The notes under the pieces are model-generated. The model searched no databases. It was not told the DNA's origin and worked only from the letters and a program-made list of their open reading frames with translations. 42,116 bases of DNA from Gemmatimonadota bacterium. Lineage in GTDB: Bacteria; Gemmatimonadota; Gemmatimonadetes; Gemmatimonadales; Gemmatimonadaceae. Numbering within the stretch: position 1 is the stretch's first letter; the number at the start of each line of letters is the position of its first letter. The DNA is taken from positions 1-42,116 of the forward strand of contig JAJPIM010000033.1 of NCBI GenBank assembly GCA_021324775.1, given 5' to 3'. Shown here piece after piece: positions 26,736 to 35,331 of the stretch. The position numbers and the translations under genes are program-made.

Positions 26736-27763
26736 GCACCGACACTGGAGAGCTGAGGGGCCAGCATGGTCCGCGCGAGCTCGACATCGTCCGCGCTCCC
26801 AATAAACAGCGGCGTGCGCTGGTGTAACTCCGTGGGGGTCACGTCCAGGACCGGATTCACGCCGTCGATCGCCGCGCCACCCGCCTGCTCCGCGATCATG
26901 GCCAGCGGGTTCGCCTCGTAGAGGAGCCGCAGCTTCCCACGGCGATTCTGGCGATTGGCTGGATATGCGAACAGTCCGCCGCCCAAGAGGTTCCGGTGGA
27001 AGTCGGCGACGAGCGACCCCACGTAGCGGACGCTCAGCGGCTTCCGGTCGCCGTCCTGCCCGCGGTACACCCGCATGAGCGCGCGCAGCGGTTCGTCCCA
27101 ATCCCGCAGGTAGGAATCGTTGACCGAGAGGTACCGGCCAACCCGTGGCGTGCGAATGTTGGGGTGCGAGAGCAGGAATTCGCCGATCGACGGATCGAGT
27201 GTGAACCCGTGCACGCCCTGGCCCGTCGTGTACACCATCATGGTGCTCGACCCGTAGATCACGTAGCCCGAGGCGACCTGGCGGCGGCCGCGCTGCAGCA
27301 TGTCCGCCAGCTCGCCCCGCGGTCCGCGCGTGACCTTCTTCAGCACCGAGAAGATCGTGCCCACCGGGACGTTGACGTCGATGTTCGACGACCCGTCGAG
27401 CGGATCGAACAGGAGGCAGTATTTCCCGGTGCGGAATCCCTCGGGGATGGGAATGATGTCCGGCTCCTCTTCCGACGCCATCGCGCAGAGACGCCCGCCG
27501 TGGTCGAGCGCCTTGATCATGATCGAGTTCGCCAGGACGTCGAGCTTCTGTTGGGTCTCGCCGTGCACGTTGATGTCCGACGTCGCGCCCAGCACGTCGG
27601 CCAGTCCGGCACTCCGGACCTTGCTGGCGATCATCTTGGCAGCCAGGGCGAGATCGTACAGGATCCCGGACAACTCACCCGTGGCCTGCGGGGCGTGGAG
27701 CTTCTCCTGTTCGATGATGAAGCGCTCGATCGTGACGACCGAGACGTCAGTGTGATGCACCAC
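26732..27763 (-). CDS. fbp: Class I fructose-1,6-bisphosphatase
   Basis: This 343-residue enzyme removes the 1-phosphate of fructose-1,6-bisphosphate in gluconeogenesis. The metal/phosphate motif LLFDPLDGSSNIDVNVPVGTIFSV lies near residues 112-135 and the C-terminal KLRLLYEANPLAMIAEQAGG is diagnostic. A further acidic motif (ASEEEPD) is also visible. The GTG start at 27763 is preceded by the strong ribosome site AAGGAGG with 6-nt spacing; an adjacent GTG at 27760 is an alternative. The start lies inside the end of the ComFB-family gene (17 bp overlap). Confidence 0.95.
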   Translation of the reverse strand: MVHHTDVSVVTIERFIIEQEKLHAPQATGELSGILYDLALAAKMIASKVRSAGLADVLGATSDINVHGETQQKLDVLANSIMIKALDHGGRLCAMASEEEPDIIPIPEGFRTGKYCLLFDPLDGSSNIDVNVPVGTIFSVLKKVTRGPRGELADMLQRGRRQVASGYVIYGSSTMMVYTTGQGVHGFTLDPSIGEFLLSHPNIRTPRVGRYLSVNDSYLRDWDEPLRALMRVYRGQDGDRKPLSVRYVGSLVADFHRNLLGGGLFAYPANRQNRRGKLRLLYEANPLAMIAEQAGGAAIDGVNPVLDVTPTELHQRTPLFIGSADDVELARTMLAPQLSSVGA

Positions 27764-28037
27764 CGTCCACCTCCTTGGGATGTCGCGGCTCAGCGGCCAC
27801 GCGGCGCATCGCATCCAGCACGATCACCGACAGCTCGGCCCGCAACTGGCGCCGGGCAAGCGCCACTCGCGTCACCGCGGATCCGAGCGGATCGCCGACG
27901 ATGTAGCGGGGGTGGGCCTGGTTCATCGCCATGGTCAGCACATCTTCCTGGCAGCGCGAACACCGGCAGAACGACGGATCCGCGCTTCGCAGGGTGTCGA
28001 ACGCATCGCGCACGGCTTCCTCGAGAGCGTTTTGCAT
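27747..28037 (-). CDS. ComFB-family small protein
   Basis: This 96-residue protein resembles ComFB of Bacillus subtilis. Visible features are the N-terminal NALEEAVRDAFDTL helix, then CRCSRCQEDVLTMAMN, with three cysteines in a C-x-C-x2-C pattern, then HPRYIV and a helical second half. I recall reports that ComFB/CdgR-type proteins bind cyclic dinucleotides; that is knowledge of the family, and not visible here. The start ATG 28037 lies 7 bp after the miaB stop. The stop overlaps the fbp start. A longer open frame upstream (to 28319) overlaps miaB and is not family-like. Confidence 0.82.
   Translation of the reverse strand: MQNALEEAVRDAFDTLRSADPSFCRCSRCQEDVLTMAMNQAHPRYIVGDPLGSAVTRVALARRQLRAELSVIVLDAMRRVAAEPRHPKEVDGGASH
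27767..27776 (-). promoter_or_regulatory. Strong ribosome-binding site of fbp inside the upstream gene
   Basis: The minus-strand stretch AAGGAGGTGG is close to a perfect Shine-Dalgarno sequence and lies 6 nt before GTG 27763. It sits within the 3' end of the ComFB-family gene. It decides the fbp start and suggests that fbp is translated efficiently independently of its neighbour. Confidence 0.75.
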
Positions 28038-28044
28038 GAGGCGC

Positions 28045-29442
28045 TCAGCCGGCCGCGGCCAGAGGGAGAGGAGCCCGCGACCGCGCGAGCGGGACAGCCG
28101 GCACGAACCGCGGCGCACGACCCTCGGACGCCGGCGCCACCGTCCCGGTGAACGTCGATCCGGTCGTGCCTGTGAGTGTAGCGGTATAGTACCCGCCGAT
28201 GACCGCCTCGGAAGCGGGCAGCAGGACGGTCTTGAAGTCGCGAGTACGTGCCTGCACTGCGTCGCCGCGCCGCGCGGCCTTCTCGACGAGCACTTCGTGC
28301 GACGTGCCGAGCAGCGCAAGGTTGCGGCCGCGCGCTCCCCTCCGCACCGTTTCGATCAACCGATGGAGACGATCCTGCGCGACGTCGTCGGGCACCATCT
28401 CGCTCTCCGGCATTCGCGTTGCCGCCGTTCCCGGGCGCGGCGAGAACCGGAACGTATACGCGTCATCGAAACCGGCCGCCTCGACCGCCGAAAGTGTCTC
28501 GGCGAAATCGTCCGCTGTTTCACCCGGAAATCCGACGATCACATCGGTCGTCAGCGCCAGTCCCGGCACCGCTGCCCGCAGCCGGCCGGCACACGCCAGA
28601 TACTCCTCCCTGCTGTACCGGCGGAGCATCCGCCGCAGGGTACGAGTGGACCCTGACTGCATCGGCAGGTGCACGTGCTCGCAGACGGCGGCCGTTGCCG
28701 CCATGGCGTCGAGCACGCGATCGCTGAAGTCGTTCGGGTGCGGGCTCGTAAAGCGCACGCGCCGGATCCCAGGCACTGCCCCAGCCGCGCGAAGCAGGTC
28801 GGCGAAATCGTGCGTCCCGTCGTGGTAGGAGTTGACGGTCTGGCCCAGTAGGACGATCTCGGTCATGCCCTGGCCGGCGATCTCCTGGACCTCGCGCACG
28901 ACATCCGGCAGGCGACGGCTTCGTTCCGGTCCGCGCGTCGTCGGCACGATGCAATACGTGCACCGATAGTCGCAGCCGCGCTGCACCGGAATCCACGCTT
29001 TGACGCCGGCTGCCCGCCGCGGGCGAATGTCCTCGTAGTGCTCGGCGGGATCGAAGCCGGCCGATACCGACCGCGTCCCGGTGCGTGCCTGATCGACCAG
29101 CGCCGGCAGCCCGCGATAGCCATCGGGACCGATGACCAGACTCACGTGCGGCGCGCGTTCGAGGAGGGCTGAGCCCAGGCGTTGGGCCATGCAGCCCGTG
29201 ACGCCCAGCACCGTGTCGCGTCCCATGTGCCGTTTGAGCTCGCCGAGGCGGCCGAGGACGCGCTGCTCCGCGTGGTCGCGGATCGCGCAGGTGTTGACCA
29301 GAATCACGTCGGCGCCATCCGGCTGGGCGACCGCACGGTACCCTGATGCCGCCAGCGCGCCGAGCATCAGCTCGGAGTCGCTCGCATTCATCTGGCACCC
29401 GTACGTTTCGATGTAGACGCTCGGCCGCGTAGCGCTCGGCAT
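28045..29442 (-). CDS. miaB: tRNA-2-methylthio-N6-dimethylallyladenosine synthase
   Basis: This 465-residue radical SAM methylthiotransferase adds a methylthio group to i6A37 in tRNA. Three cysteines for the auxiliary cluster are C16 (YGCQMN), C52 (NTCAIRDHAEQ) and C84 (TGCMAQR). The radical SAM cluster motif CDYRCTYC follows, with the MiaB-type segment GQTVNSY. A C-terminal TRAM-like domain ends the core; the last about 30 residues are Pro/Ala/Arg-rich. The ATG at 29442 fits the family start; a longer frame to 29568 lacks similarity. It is followed by the ComFB gene after 7 bp. Confidence 0.95.
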   Translation of the reverse strand: MPSATRPSVYIETYGCQMNASDSELMLGALAASGYRAVAQPDGADVILVNTCAIRDHAEQRVLGRLGELKRHMGRDTVLGVTGCMAQRLGSALLERAPHVSLVIGPDGYRGLPALVDQARTGTRSVSAGFDPAEHYEDIRPRRAAGVKAWIPVQRGCDYRCTYCIVPTTRGPERSRRLPDVVREVQEIAGQGMTEIVLLGQTVNSYHDGTHDFADLLRAAGAVPGIRRVRFTSPHPNDFSDRVLDAMAATAAVCEHVHLPMQSGSTRTLRRMLRRYSREEYLACAGRLRAAVPGLALTTDVIVGFPGETADDFAETLSAVEAAGFDDAYTFRFSPRPGTAATRMPESEMVPDDVAQDRLHRLIETVRRGARGRNLALLGTSHEVLVEKAARRGDAVQARTRDFKTVLLPASEAVIGGYYTATLTGTTGSTFTGTVAPASEGRAPRFVPAVPLARSRAPLPLAAAG

Positions 29443-29474
29443 GGGGCCAAATGTAACGACCGGCTTCCCTCCGG

Positions 29475-30770
29475 TCACGGACTTATTGCGGGATAATCCG
29501 CAGTCCGGGGCTGTGCGGGCAGAAGTACGTGAAATGCGCTGCCGGTGCCCTCGGTACTCTTGACCCAAATGCGCCCGCCGTGACGCTCGATCACGAGCCG
29601 GCAGAACGCGAGCCCCAATCCCGAGCTTCGCACCCGCGGCGCGTTCGGCGTGCGGACCTGCTCGAACTTCCGGAAAATGAGCTCCTGATATTCGGACGGA
29701 ATGCCTGGGCCATCGTCCGCCACCGTGAACAGCACGCCCATAGGCTCTCCGCGCACCGCGAGCCGGATCGTCACCGCATGCGGGGAATGGGTGAGCGCAT
29801 TCTGAATGAGATTGCCGAATACCCGCTTGAGCAGCCCTTTGTCCGCCTGGAAAACGGGCGCGTCATCGGATGCGTCGATCGTGGCCGTGGCACCGGCTTG
29901 CTGGAAGCGGACGGCCCACTCGTAGACCACTTCCGTCAAGAGCGCGACGGGGGCGATTGGAACGAGCGTGAGCGGCAGCGCCGTCTCTTCCAGCTTCGCG
30001 ATCTCCAGGAGGTCCTCGATCAGGCGAAGCAGATCCTCAGCCTTTGTCTCTGCATCGGCGATGACCTGATGCTGCGTATGGGACACCGGGCCGAAGTCGC
30101 CGTCGAGCAGGAGCTCGAGCGTCGCGAGCACGGACGTGAGCGGGGTCTTGAGGTCGTGCACGATCATCTTGAGCAGGTCGTCGCGCACTTTTTCGAGCTC
30201 GCGCAGCTTGCGCACGCTCTCCTCGAGCGCGTCGGTCGCGCCCTTCAGCTTGAGCAGGCTGCGGACGCGGGCGCCGAGTACCAGCCGGTTGTGGGGCTTG
30301 GTGAGGAAATCGTCGCCACCGGCCTCGATCGCCTTGACGCGATCGCTCGCATCGTTGAGGGCGGTGACGAAGACGACCGGGATCCTCGCGGTGCGCGGAT
30401 CACGCTTGATGTGCCGGCACACCTCGAATCCTGTCGACCGGTCGTCGCATCCCAGGTCACCGGCCGGCATCGACACATCGAGGATGCACAGGTCGGGCTG
30501 GTGCCGCGCGGCCGCGGCGACGGCCGATGGGCCGTCTCGCGCCGAGATCGTGCGGTACCCGAGAGTATGGAGCTGATCGAACAGCAGCTCCACGTTGGCG
30601 GGTACGTCGTCGGCGACCAGAATGAGCGCGCCTTCGCGGCCGCCGGCCGAAGCGCCGGGTCCACCAGGCGCGTCGCCAGTCCGGGTCACCGTCGCTGCCG
30701 ATCCGTCCGGTGATGGACTCGTGCCTGGCGGCGGCGTGCCACCCGCCCCGGTGCCTGACCCTGCCGTCAT
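29475..30770 (-). CDS. Receiver-histidine kinase hybrid protein (REC-HisKA-HATPase)
   Basis: This 431-residue soluble signalling protein has its receiver domain in front of the kinase. After a Gly/Pro/Thr-rich leader (about 1-46), the receiver spans about 49-174, with the acidic pair D54/D55, phospho-acceptor D98 in CILDVSMP, and K158 in LTKP. An insertion of about ten residues follows the acceptor loop. HisKA has MIVHDLKTPL with His205; the ATPase part has N-box NLIQNAL, G1 DDGPGIP and G2 SGLGLAF. There is no membrane segment. No separate response regulator lies nearby. It ends 32 bp before miaB and may transmit signals between partners encoded elsewhere. Confidence 0.9.
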   Translation of the reverse strand: MTAGSGTGAGGTPPPGTSPSPDGSAATVTRTGDAPGGPGASAGGREGALILVADDVPANVELLFDQLHTLGYRTISARDGPSAVAAAARHQPDLCILDVSMPAGDLGCDDRSTGFEVCRHIKRDPRTARIPVVFVTALNDASDRVKAIEAGGDDFLTKPHNRLVLGARVRSLLKLKGATDALEESVRKLRELEKVRDDLLKMIVHDLKTPLTSVLATLELLLDGDFGPVSHTQHQVIADAETKAEDLLRLIEDLLEIAKLEETALPLTLVPIAPVALLTEVVYEWAVRFQQAGATATIDASDDAPVFQADKGLLKRVFGNLIQNALTHSPHAVTIRLAVRGEPMGVLFTVADDGPGIPSEYQELIFRKFEQVRTPNAPRVRSSGLGLAFCRLVIERHGGRIWVKSTEGTGSAFHVLLPAQPRTADYPAISP

Positions 30771-30810
30771 GCTACGAGCAGGCCGCCAGAGGCGCCACTC
30801 GCGGGAGCGG

Positions 30811-31998
30811 CTACGGCCGGACGGTCAGTCCCACGCTCAGCGTCCACGCACTCTCCGATACGTCGATCGGCGCGGACCGGAATGCGCGCTGGAGAGCCAG
30901 ATCGATCGTGGCCTGGTCGAATCGTACTGGAATCCCAAATCCGCCGGACACTGCATTCTCCCTCACCAGTGCGCCATCAGCCCGGTACGGCAGCGTGTGC
31001 GTCAATCCGCCGAGCCGCAGCACCATCGACCGGCTGCCCACTTTCGGTCCCGTAAATTCTGCACCCGCACTGAACTCCCACGAGTCCGTGGCGTCGGCGG
31101 CGGGGGTTCCCAGGCCATCCAGCTTCGACCAGCCTTCCCAGTCGCCTCGCACTGCAAGCGATAGGCCCGAGATGCCGTTGTACCGGACGCCGGCCCCCGC
31201 CCTCGGTGGCACGTTGGCAGAACTCTGCAACGTATCACGCCGATACGCCTTCAGTCCCCCTCCGGCCCGCATCGACGCCGCGATGTCCCACAGCGGCGAG
31301 GGTTGCAAGTCAACGCCGACCGATCCCGCGACGCCGCTGAAGCTGTAAGTGGAGGTGTCGGAGAAGGGCTGGGTCTTGACGACCGCCGTATCGGGGAAGT
31401 CTCGCGTCACCTGGATCTGATTGCGACCCGTCAGCGCGTGTAAGCCGACGCCAAGCCGGAGCCATGACGAGGCCTTCCATCCGAGCGCCAGCCGCACGTC
31501 TTCGAGTCCCCCCGTGCTGCGGAACGTCTCTCCGCTGACGACGGACGTGTCGCCCACCGGAATCACCGCGACCTGGCGCGTCTGCCACGACCGGTCGAGG
31601 AGCGTGCCGAGCGATAATCCGATCACGAATCGCGAACCGATCGGGACGCCGGCCGACAGCAGCGGGAACCGGACGGTCGTCGCGTGATCCGATCCCTGGC
31701 TGGAACTCACCGTCCGGAACTCAGGGTCGTACTGGAAGTGAATCGCGGCACGGCCCCAGGACGCGAGCGCTGCCGGGTTGATCGCTGACACCGGGTCGGT
31801 CTCGCCGAACGCCCCGCCGGCGCCCATGGTGGCGGTCGTCACTTCACCCGGCGGATATCCGAGGCCTTGCGTGCTCAGATTCCCTTGCGCCGTCGCCCGC
31901 TGGCTCAGGGTGGTACCCGCCAACACGAATATCAGCGCGAATGACGGCCAGTGCCGCACACGCGGCCTCCGCGAACGTCCGAACGCGACGCCGGTCAC
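30811..31998 (-). CDS. Probable outer-membrane beta-barrel protein, unknown function
   Basis: This 395-residue protein has a basic start, a hydrophobic stretch and a signal cleavage region near SQRATAQG. The rest alternates polar and hydrophobic residues with many aromatic strand ends, as in FadL/PorV-like barrels. GLGYPPGEVTTATMGAGGAF near the mature N-terminus and NPAALASWG resemble such proteins (compare the NPA motif of FadL). The start is GTG 31998, overlapping the upstream lipoprotein gene by 4 bp. Substrate or role cannot be determined; it could be a transporter, a scaffold or a partner for the lipoprotein. Confidence 0.7.
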   Translation of the reverse strand: MTGVAFGRSRRPRVRHWPSFALIFVLAGTTLSQRATAQGNLSTQGLGYPPGEVTTATMGAGGAFGETDPVSAINPAALASWGRAAIHFQYDPEFRTVSSSQGSDHATTVRFPLLSAGVPIGSRFVIGLSLGTLLDRSWQTRQVAVIPVGDTSVVSGETFRSTGGLEDVRLALGWKASSWLRLGVGLHALTGRNQIQVTRDFPDTAVVKTQPFSDTSTYSFSGVAGSVGVDLQPSPLWDIAASMRAGGGLKAYRRDTLQSSANVPPRAGAGVRYNGISGLSLAVRGDWEGWSKLDGLGTPAADATDSWEFSAGAEFTGPKVGSRSMVLRLGGLTHTLPYRADGALVRENAVSGGFGIPVRFDQATIDLALQRAFRSAPIDVSESAWTLSVGLTVRP

Positions 31999-33284
31999 GG
32001 GAGTCCGAACCCGGGCGGCCTGATATACGCGATGCGGATGCGCGGCCGCTGCGGCTGCGGCACCGTCGGGCCTGCGGCAAAGAAGCTCGTCACCAGCGGA
32101 TCGGCGCCTTCGTTGGCGATGCGGAGCACGATGGCCCGCGTCACGGAGTCGGTCTGGTGTCCGGACCAGCGGCGGACGGCGTTGACGAACTCGATGTTCA
32201 CCGTGTCGGCGAGGTCGGGCGATGTGCGCACCGTATCGATGCCGACAATACTACCCGATGCCAGGAATGCCGCTGCTTTGGTGGGGTCGGTGATCAGCGA
32301 CGTCGCGATCACGGATTGCGGGAAGATCGTCAGCGAGTCACCCGGGAGGAATCCGCCGAAGCCTTTGACCGACAGGGTCAGCGTCGCCCGGACGACGGTC
32401 GACGAGTCGACGATGCGTGAGGGCAGCCGGAAGCGAAGGTAGACGCGTCGCGCGGGCATGCCTCCGACATCGAGCCGCTGGGCGATCCGCGGGGACGATC
32501 CCACCACGATCAGGGGATAGGTCGCCAGATCGCCCTGTAACAGTGAGTCGGTGAGCGGCGTCAGCGAGCGCGGAACGGTCACGAAGGCGGTGATGCCCGA
32601 GGTGTCCGTCGACGGAAAGTACGCGAACGACGGCGCTATGCCGCCGCCGGTGGCCGTCGCGATGTCGGCGCGCCCCGTGGTGCTCAGCCGGACGCCGATA
32701 CGCACGCGCTTGTCGCCACGGACGTGCACCGCGATACGTCCCGAGTCGAGCGCGATGCGCACCGAATCGCTGAGTGAGTCGAACTGGGCCTGTCCGAGAA
32801 ACCGGTCGGGGCGGAACAGCGACGCCAGCACGGCCACGGCAGTGTCATTGCCAATGGTGTCGACGTCGTAGGCCTGGATCGTCATGTTGACCGCGCCACC
32901 GGACCGGAAGGTCGTGCTGTCGAGGCGCAACGTCAGCGTCGGATGGTAGGCGGTCGTCGCCGGCCGCGCGGTATCGCCCGCAGTGGACGGCGTAAACAGG
33001 AACGAGATCGAGTCGAAGCGGATGATCCCTCGCACATCGAGCGAATCACCGCCATTGGCGACGAGCAGCTCGGGCGCGGTCCCGATCGCCGGATAACCGG
33101 CCACGGTCGTATCGACCGCCAATCCAGTCAGCCCATCGATCGTGGTATCGATGACGGGCACGGCCTGGCCGGGGCACAGCGCGGGACAGCCGGCCCGGCC
33201 CTCCTGGAGATTCTCGTTGCACGCCGTCGCCCCCGCGTACGCCAGAATGGCCACGCCGAACGCCACAAGCCGATTTCGAATCAC
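31995..33284 (-). CDS. Putative lipoprotein with DNRLRE-like repeats, unknown function
   Basis: This 429-residue protein carries a lipobox (LAYAGATAC) followed by NENLQEG, so it should be a lipid-anchored surface or periplasmic protein. Two segments with LLVANGGDSLDVRGIIRFD and RIAQRLDVGGMPARRVYLRF, each followed by a T/S-L-x-L-rich beta region, are weakly similar to the DNRLRE fold seen in surface proteins; this is a tentative reading. The start is GTG 33284, overlapping the alr stop by 4 bp, and the end overlaps the barrel gene by 4 bp. Function is unknown. Confidence 0.68.
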   Translation of the reverse strand: MIRNRLVAFGVAILAYAGATACNENLQEGRAGCPALCPGQAVPVIDTTIDGLTGLAVDTTVAGYPAIGTAPELLVANGGDSLDVRGIIRFDSISFLFTPSTAGDTARPATTAYHPTLTLRLDSTTFRSGGAVNMTIQAYDVDTIGNDTAVAVLASLFRPDRFLGQAQFDSLSDSVRIALDSGRIAVHVRGDKRVRIGVRLSTTGRADIATATGGGIAPSFAYFPSTDTSGITAFVTVPRSLTPLTDSLLQGDLATYPLIVVGSSPRIAQRLDVGGMPARRVYLRFRLPSRIVDSSTVVRATLTLSVKGFGGFLPGDSLTIFPQSVIATSLITDPTKAAAFLASGSIVGIDTVRTSPDLADTVNIEFVNAVRRWSGHQTDSVTRAIVLRIANEGADPLVTSFFAAGPTVPQPQRPRIRIAYIRPPGFGLP

Positions 33285-34453
33285 GGGCGGGAATCTACCC
33301 AGTGGGCGTCGTCAACGTACACGCGTGGCAGCCGAACTCGCAGTCCGGTCAGCACCTCATAGGGGGACAGCCCGGCGTCGCGGGCAGCGCCCACGAGGTC
33401 CACGACGGGTCGTGGTTCGGGTGGCACCGTCGTTGGCTCTGTCACCGGCACCGTCGCTGCCGCGCGCCCAAGGAGTGTCACGATGTCTCCGATCTCACAT
33501 GCGATGCCGGTGACGTCGAGCAGCGTCATGTCCATCGTCACCATGCCTACGACCGGGACCCGGTGTCTTCGCACGAGTGCCGCACCCACGTTGCCGAACG
33601 CGCGCCGATAGCCATCCCCATACCCCACCGGTACCGTCGCGATCCGCGCCGGTGCACGCGCGGTGTGCGTGCCGCCGTAGCTCACGGTCTCCCCCGCTCC
33701 GATCGTCCGCAGCTCGGCGATGCGGGCGTGCAGCGAGACGACGGGCTCGCTCACGAGCACCGGACGTTGGCGCGGGCCGCCGGCCGGCGCCACACGGCTC
33801 GCCACGCCGTAGAGGAAGACACCCGGCCGCACGAATGTCCACGCCGACGGACGCTCCAGCCGTTCGATCGCCGCGCTGTTCTCGGCGTGCAGGATCGGGG
33901 GGCGCGCAGGTAGAGCATCCAGGGCGCTCGCGAACCGCCGGAGTTGTTGCGTGTCCGTGTCGTCGTCTCGATCGGCCGAGTGGAAATGGGTGCAGGCGCC
34001 GGCCGGCGGAGCGGCCCGGAGCACATCCCGCAATGGCCCGATCTCGTCCCATTGCACGCCGCTCCGGGCCATCCCGGTGTCGATCGCGAGGTGCCAGTCC
34101 GCGTTGCCGGTGGCCGCCGCCCACGCTGCGATCATCGCGCCCGAACCCAGCACGGGCGTCAGCCGGGCGTCGCGTGTATCCGCAATGTCCGCTTCGAGGA
34201 TCGGGGTGAACACGAGCATCGGACGATCGATGCCCGCGGCTCTGAGCTCCACGCCCTCCTCCACCGTCGCCACACCGTATCCCCACGGACTCAACCGGTC
34301 CAGCGCACGCGCGACTGCGACGGCGCCCAGTCCGTATCCGTCGGCCTTGACCATCGGCAGAATCGGAACGCCGGCACGCGCCCCCATCGCTGCGCCGTTG
34401 CGCACGAGCGCGCCGAGATCGACTTCGATCCAGGCGCGCAGTCTCTCGTTCAT
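33281..34453 (-). CDS. alr: Alanine racemase
   Basis: This 390-residue PLP enzyme makes D-alanine for peptidoglycan. The PLP lysine lies in ILPMVKADGYGLGA near residues 31-44, and the catalytic tyrosine lies in GETVSYGGTHTA. The family segment VGMVTMDMTLLDVTG follows, close to the usual GRVSMDM form. The start is ATG 34453 behind a good -10 element, and its stop overlaps the lipoprotein gene by 4 bp. It is divergent from mazG. Confidence 0.95.
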   Translation of the reverse strand: MNERLRAWIEVDLGALVRNGAAMGARAGVPILPMVKADGYGLGAVAVARALDRLSPWGYGVATVEEGVELRAAGIDRPMLVFTPILEADIADTRDARLTPVLGSGAMIAAWAAATGNADWHLAIDTGMARSGVQWDEIGPLRDVLRAAPPAGACTHFHSADRDDDTDTQQLRRFASALDALPARPPILHAENSAAIERLERPSAWTFVRPGVFLYGVASRVAPAGGPRQRPVLVSEPVVSLHARIAELRTIGAGETVSYGGTHTARAPARIATVPVGYGDGYRRAFGNVGAALVRRHRVPVVGMVTMDMTLLDVTGIACEIGDIVTLLGRAAATVPVTEPTTVPPEPRPVVDLVGAARDAGLSPYEVLTGLRVRLPRVYVDDAHWVDSRP

Positions 34454-34482
34454 CGGCGTGGCGCGGTCTGCACAGGGCGGGT

Positions 34483-34512
34483 AGTATACGGCACTTGCGG
34501 AATCCGATGCAA
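34483..34512 (-). promoter_or_regulatory. Putative alr promoter overlapping the mazG start
   Basis: On the minus strand, TATACT (34488-34483) matches the -10 consensus at five of six positions and TTGCAT (34512-34507) is a moderate -35 box, with an 18-bp spacer. The expected start is near 34476, leaving a leader of about 23 nt. The -35 covers the ATG of mazG, so divergent transcripts may interfere. No clear -35 is seen for mazG on the plus strand. Confidence 0.5.
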
Positions 34513-35331
34513 CCGAAATCCACTCTTGAAGATGCGCTCGCGCTGATGCGCGACCTGCGCGCGCGCTGCGACTGGGATGCGGCGCAGACGCACGAGTCGT
34601 TGCGTCCGTATCTGCTCGAGGAAGCCCACGAGGTCGACGAGGCGATCCGCTCGGGCGACGACGCGTTGCTCCGGGAGGAGCTGGGCGATCTCCTGCTCCA
34701 GGTGCTGTTTCACTCGGTGCTGGCCGCGGAACGCAAAGCGTTCGACGCGGGCGACGTTGCGAACACGCTCGTGACGAAGATGCGCGGACGGCATCCCCAT
34801 CTCTACGGCGATGGAGTCAAGGAGCCGTGGGAGCGGATGAAGGCGACCAGGCGCCGGTCGATCGTCGATGGCCTGCCGGTGCATCTCCCGGCACTGCACC
34901 GCGCCCATCGGTTGCAGGAACGCGCTGCCGGCGTGCACTTCGACTGGCCCGACACGACGGGGCCGCTCGCGAAGGTCGCTGAGGAACTGGCAGAAGTCGC
35001 CGCGCTGGTTTCCGCGCACCCTCCACGCATCGCCCCGAGCGGATCGCCGGTCCGCGATGCGGAGCACGAACGACTGTCCGAGGAGTTGGGTGACCTGCTC
35101 TTCTCCTGCGTCAATCTGTGCCGGAAAGCCGGCGTGCACGCCGCACTCGCCCTCGACGCGGCCAATGCCAAGTTCGCCAGGCGATTTCAGGCGGTCGAGG
35201 TCCTCGCGCGCGAGCGCGGGCTGCGCGTGGGCGAGGTTCCACTCGGCGTGCTGGACGCCCTGTGGGACGAAGTCAAAGCGCGCGAAATCTCCGCCGGCGC
35301 TGCGACGCGGCCGGCACCGCCCGCCCCGTAG
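34507..35331 (+). CDS. mazG: Nucleoside triphosphate pyrophosphohydrolase MazG
   Basis: This 274-residue enzyme hydrolyses NTPs to NMPs plus pyrophosphate and can cleanse damaged nucleotides. Both halves carry the E-x2-E...E-x2-D metal pattern: LLEEAHEVDEAI with EELGDLLLQV in the first, and AEELAEVAALV with SEELGDLLFSCVN in the second. RHPHLYGDG is typical of the family. The ATG at 34507 is chosen; a TTG at 34495 would add four residues. It is one of three plus-strand genes and converges on asnS. Confidence 0.94.
   Translation: MQPKSTLEDALALMRDLRARCDWDAAQTHESLRPYLLEEAHEVDEAIRSGDDALLREELGDLLLQVLFHSVLAAERKAFDAGDVANTLVTKMRGRHPHLYGDGVKEPWERMKATRRRSIVDGLPVHLPALHRAHRLQERAAGVHFDWPDTTGPLAKVAEELAEVAALVSAHPPRIAPSGSPVRDAEHERLSEELGDLLFSCVNLCRKAGVHAALALDAANAKFARRFQAVEVLARERGLRVGEVPLGVLDALWDEVKAREISAGAATRPAPPAP

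Noticed and set aside
24966-26756. 596-residue plus-strand open frame antisense to the mutase
   Set aside because: It is a shadow of the mutase gene, rich in Arg and His.
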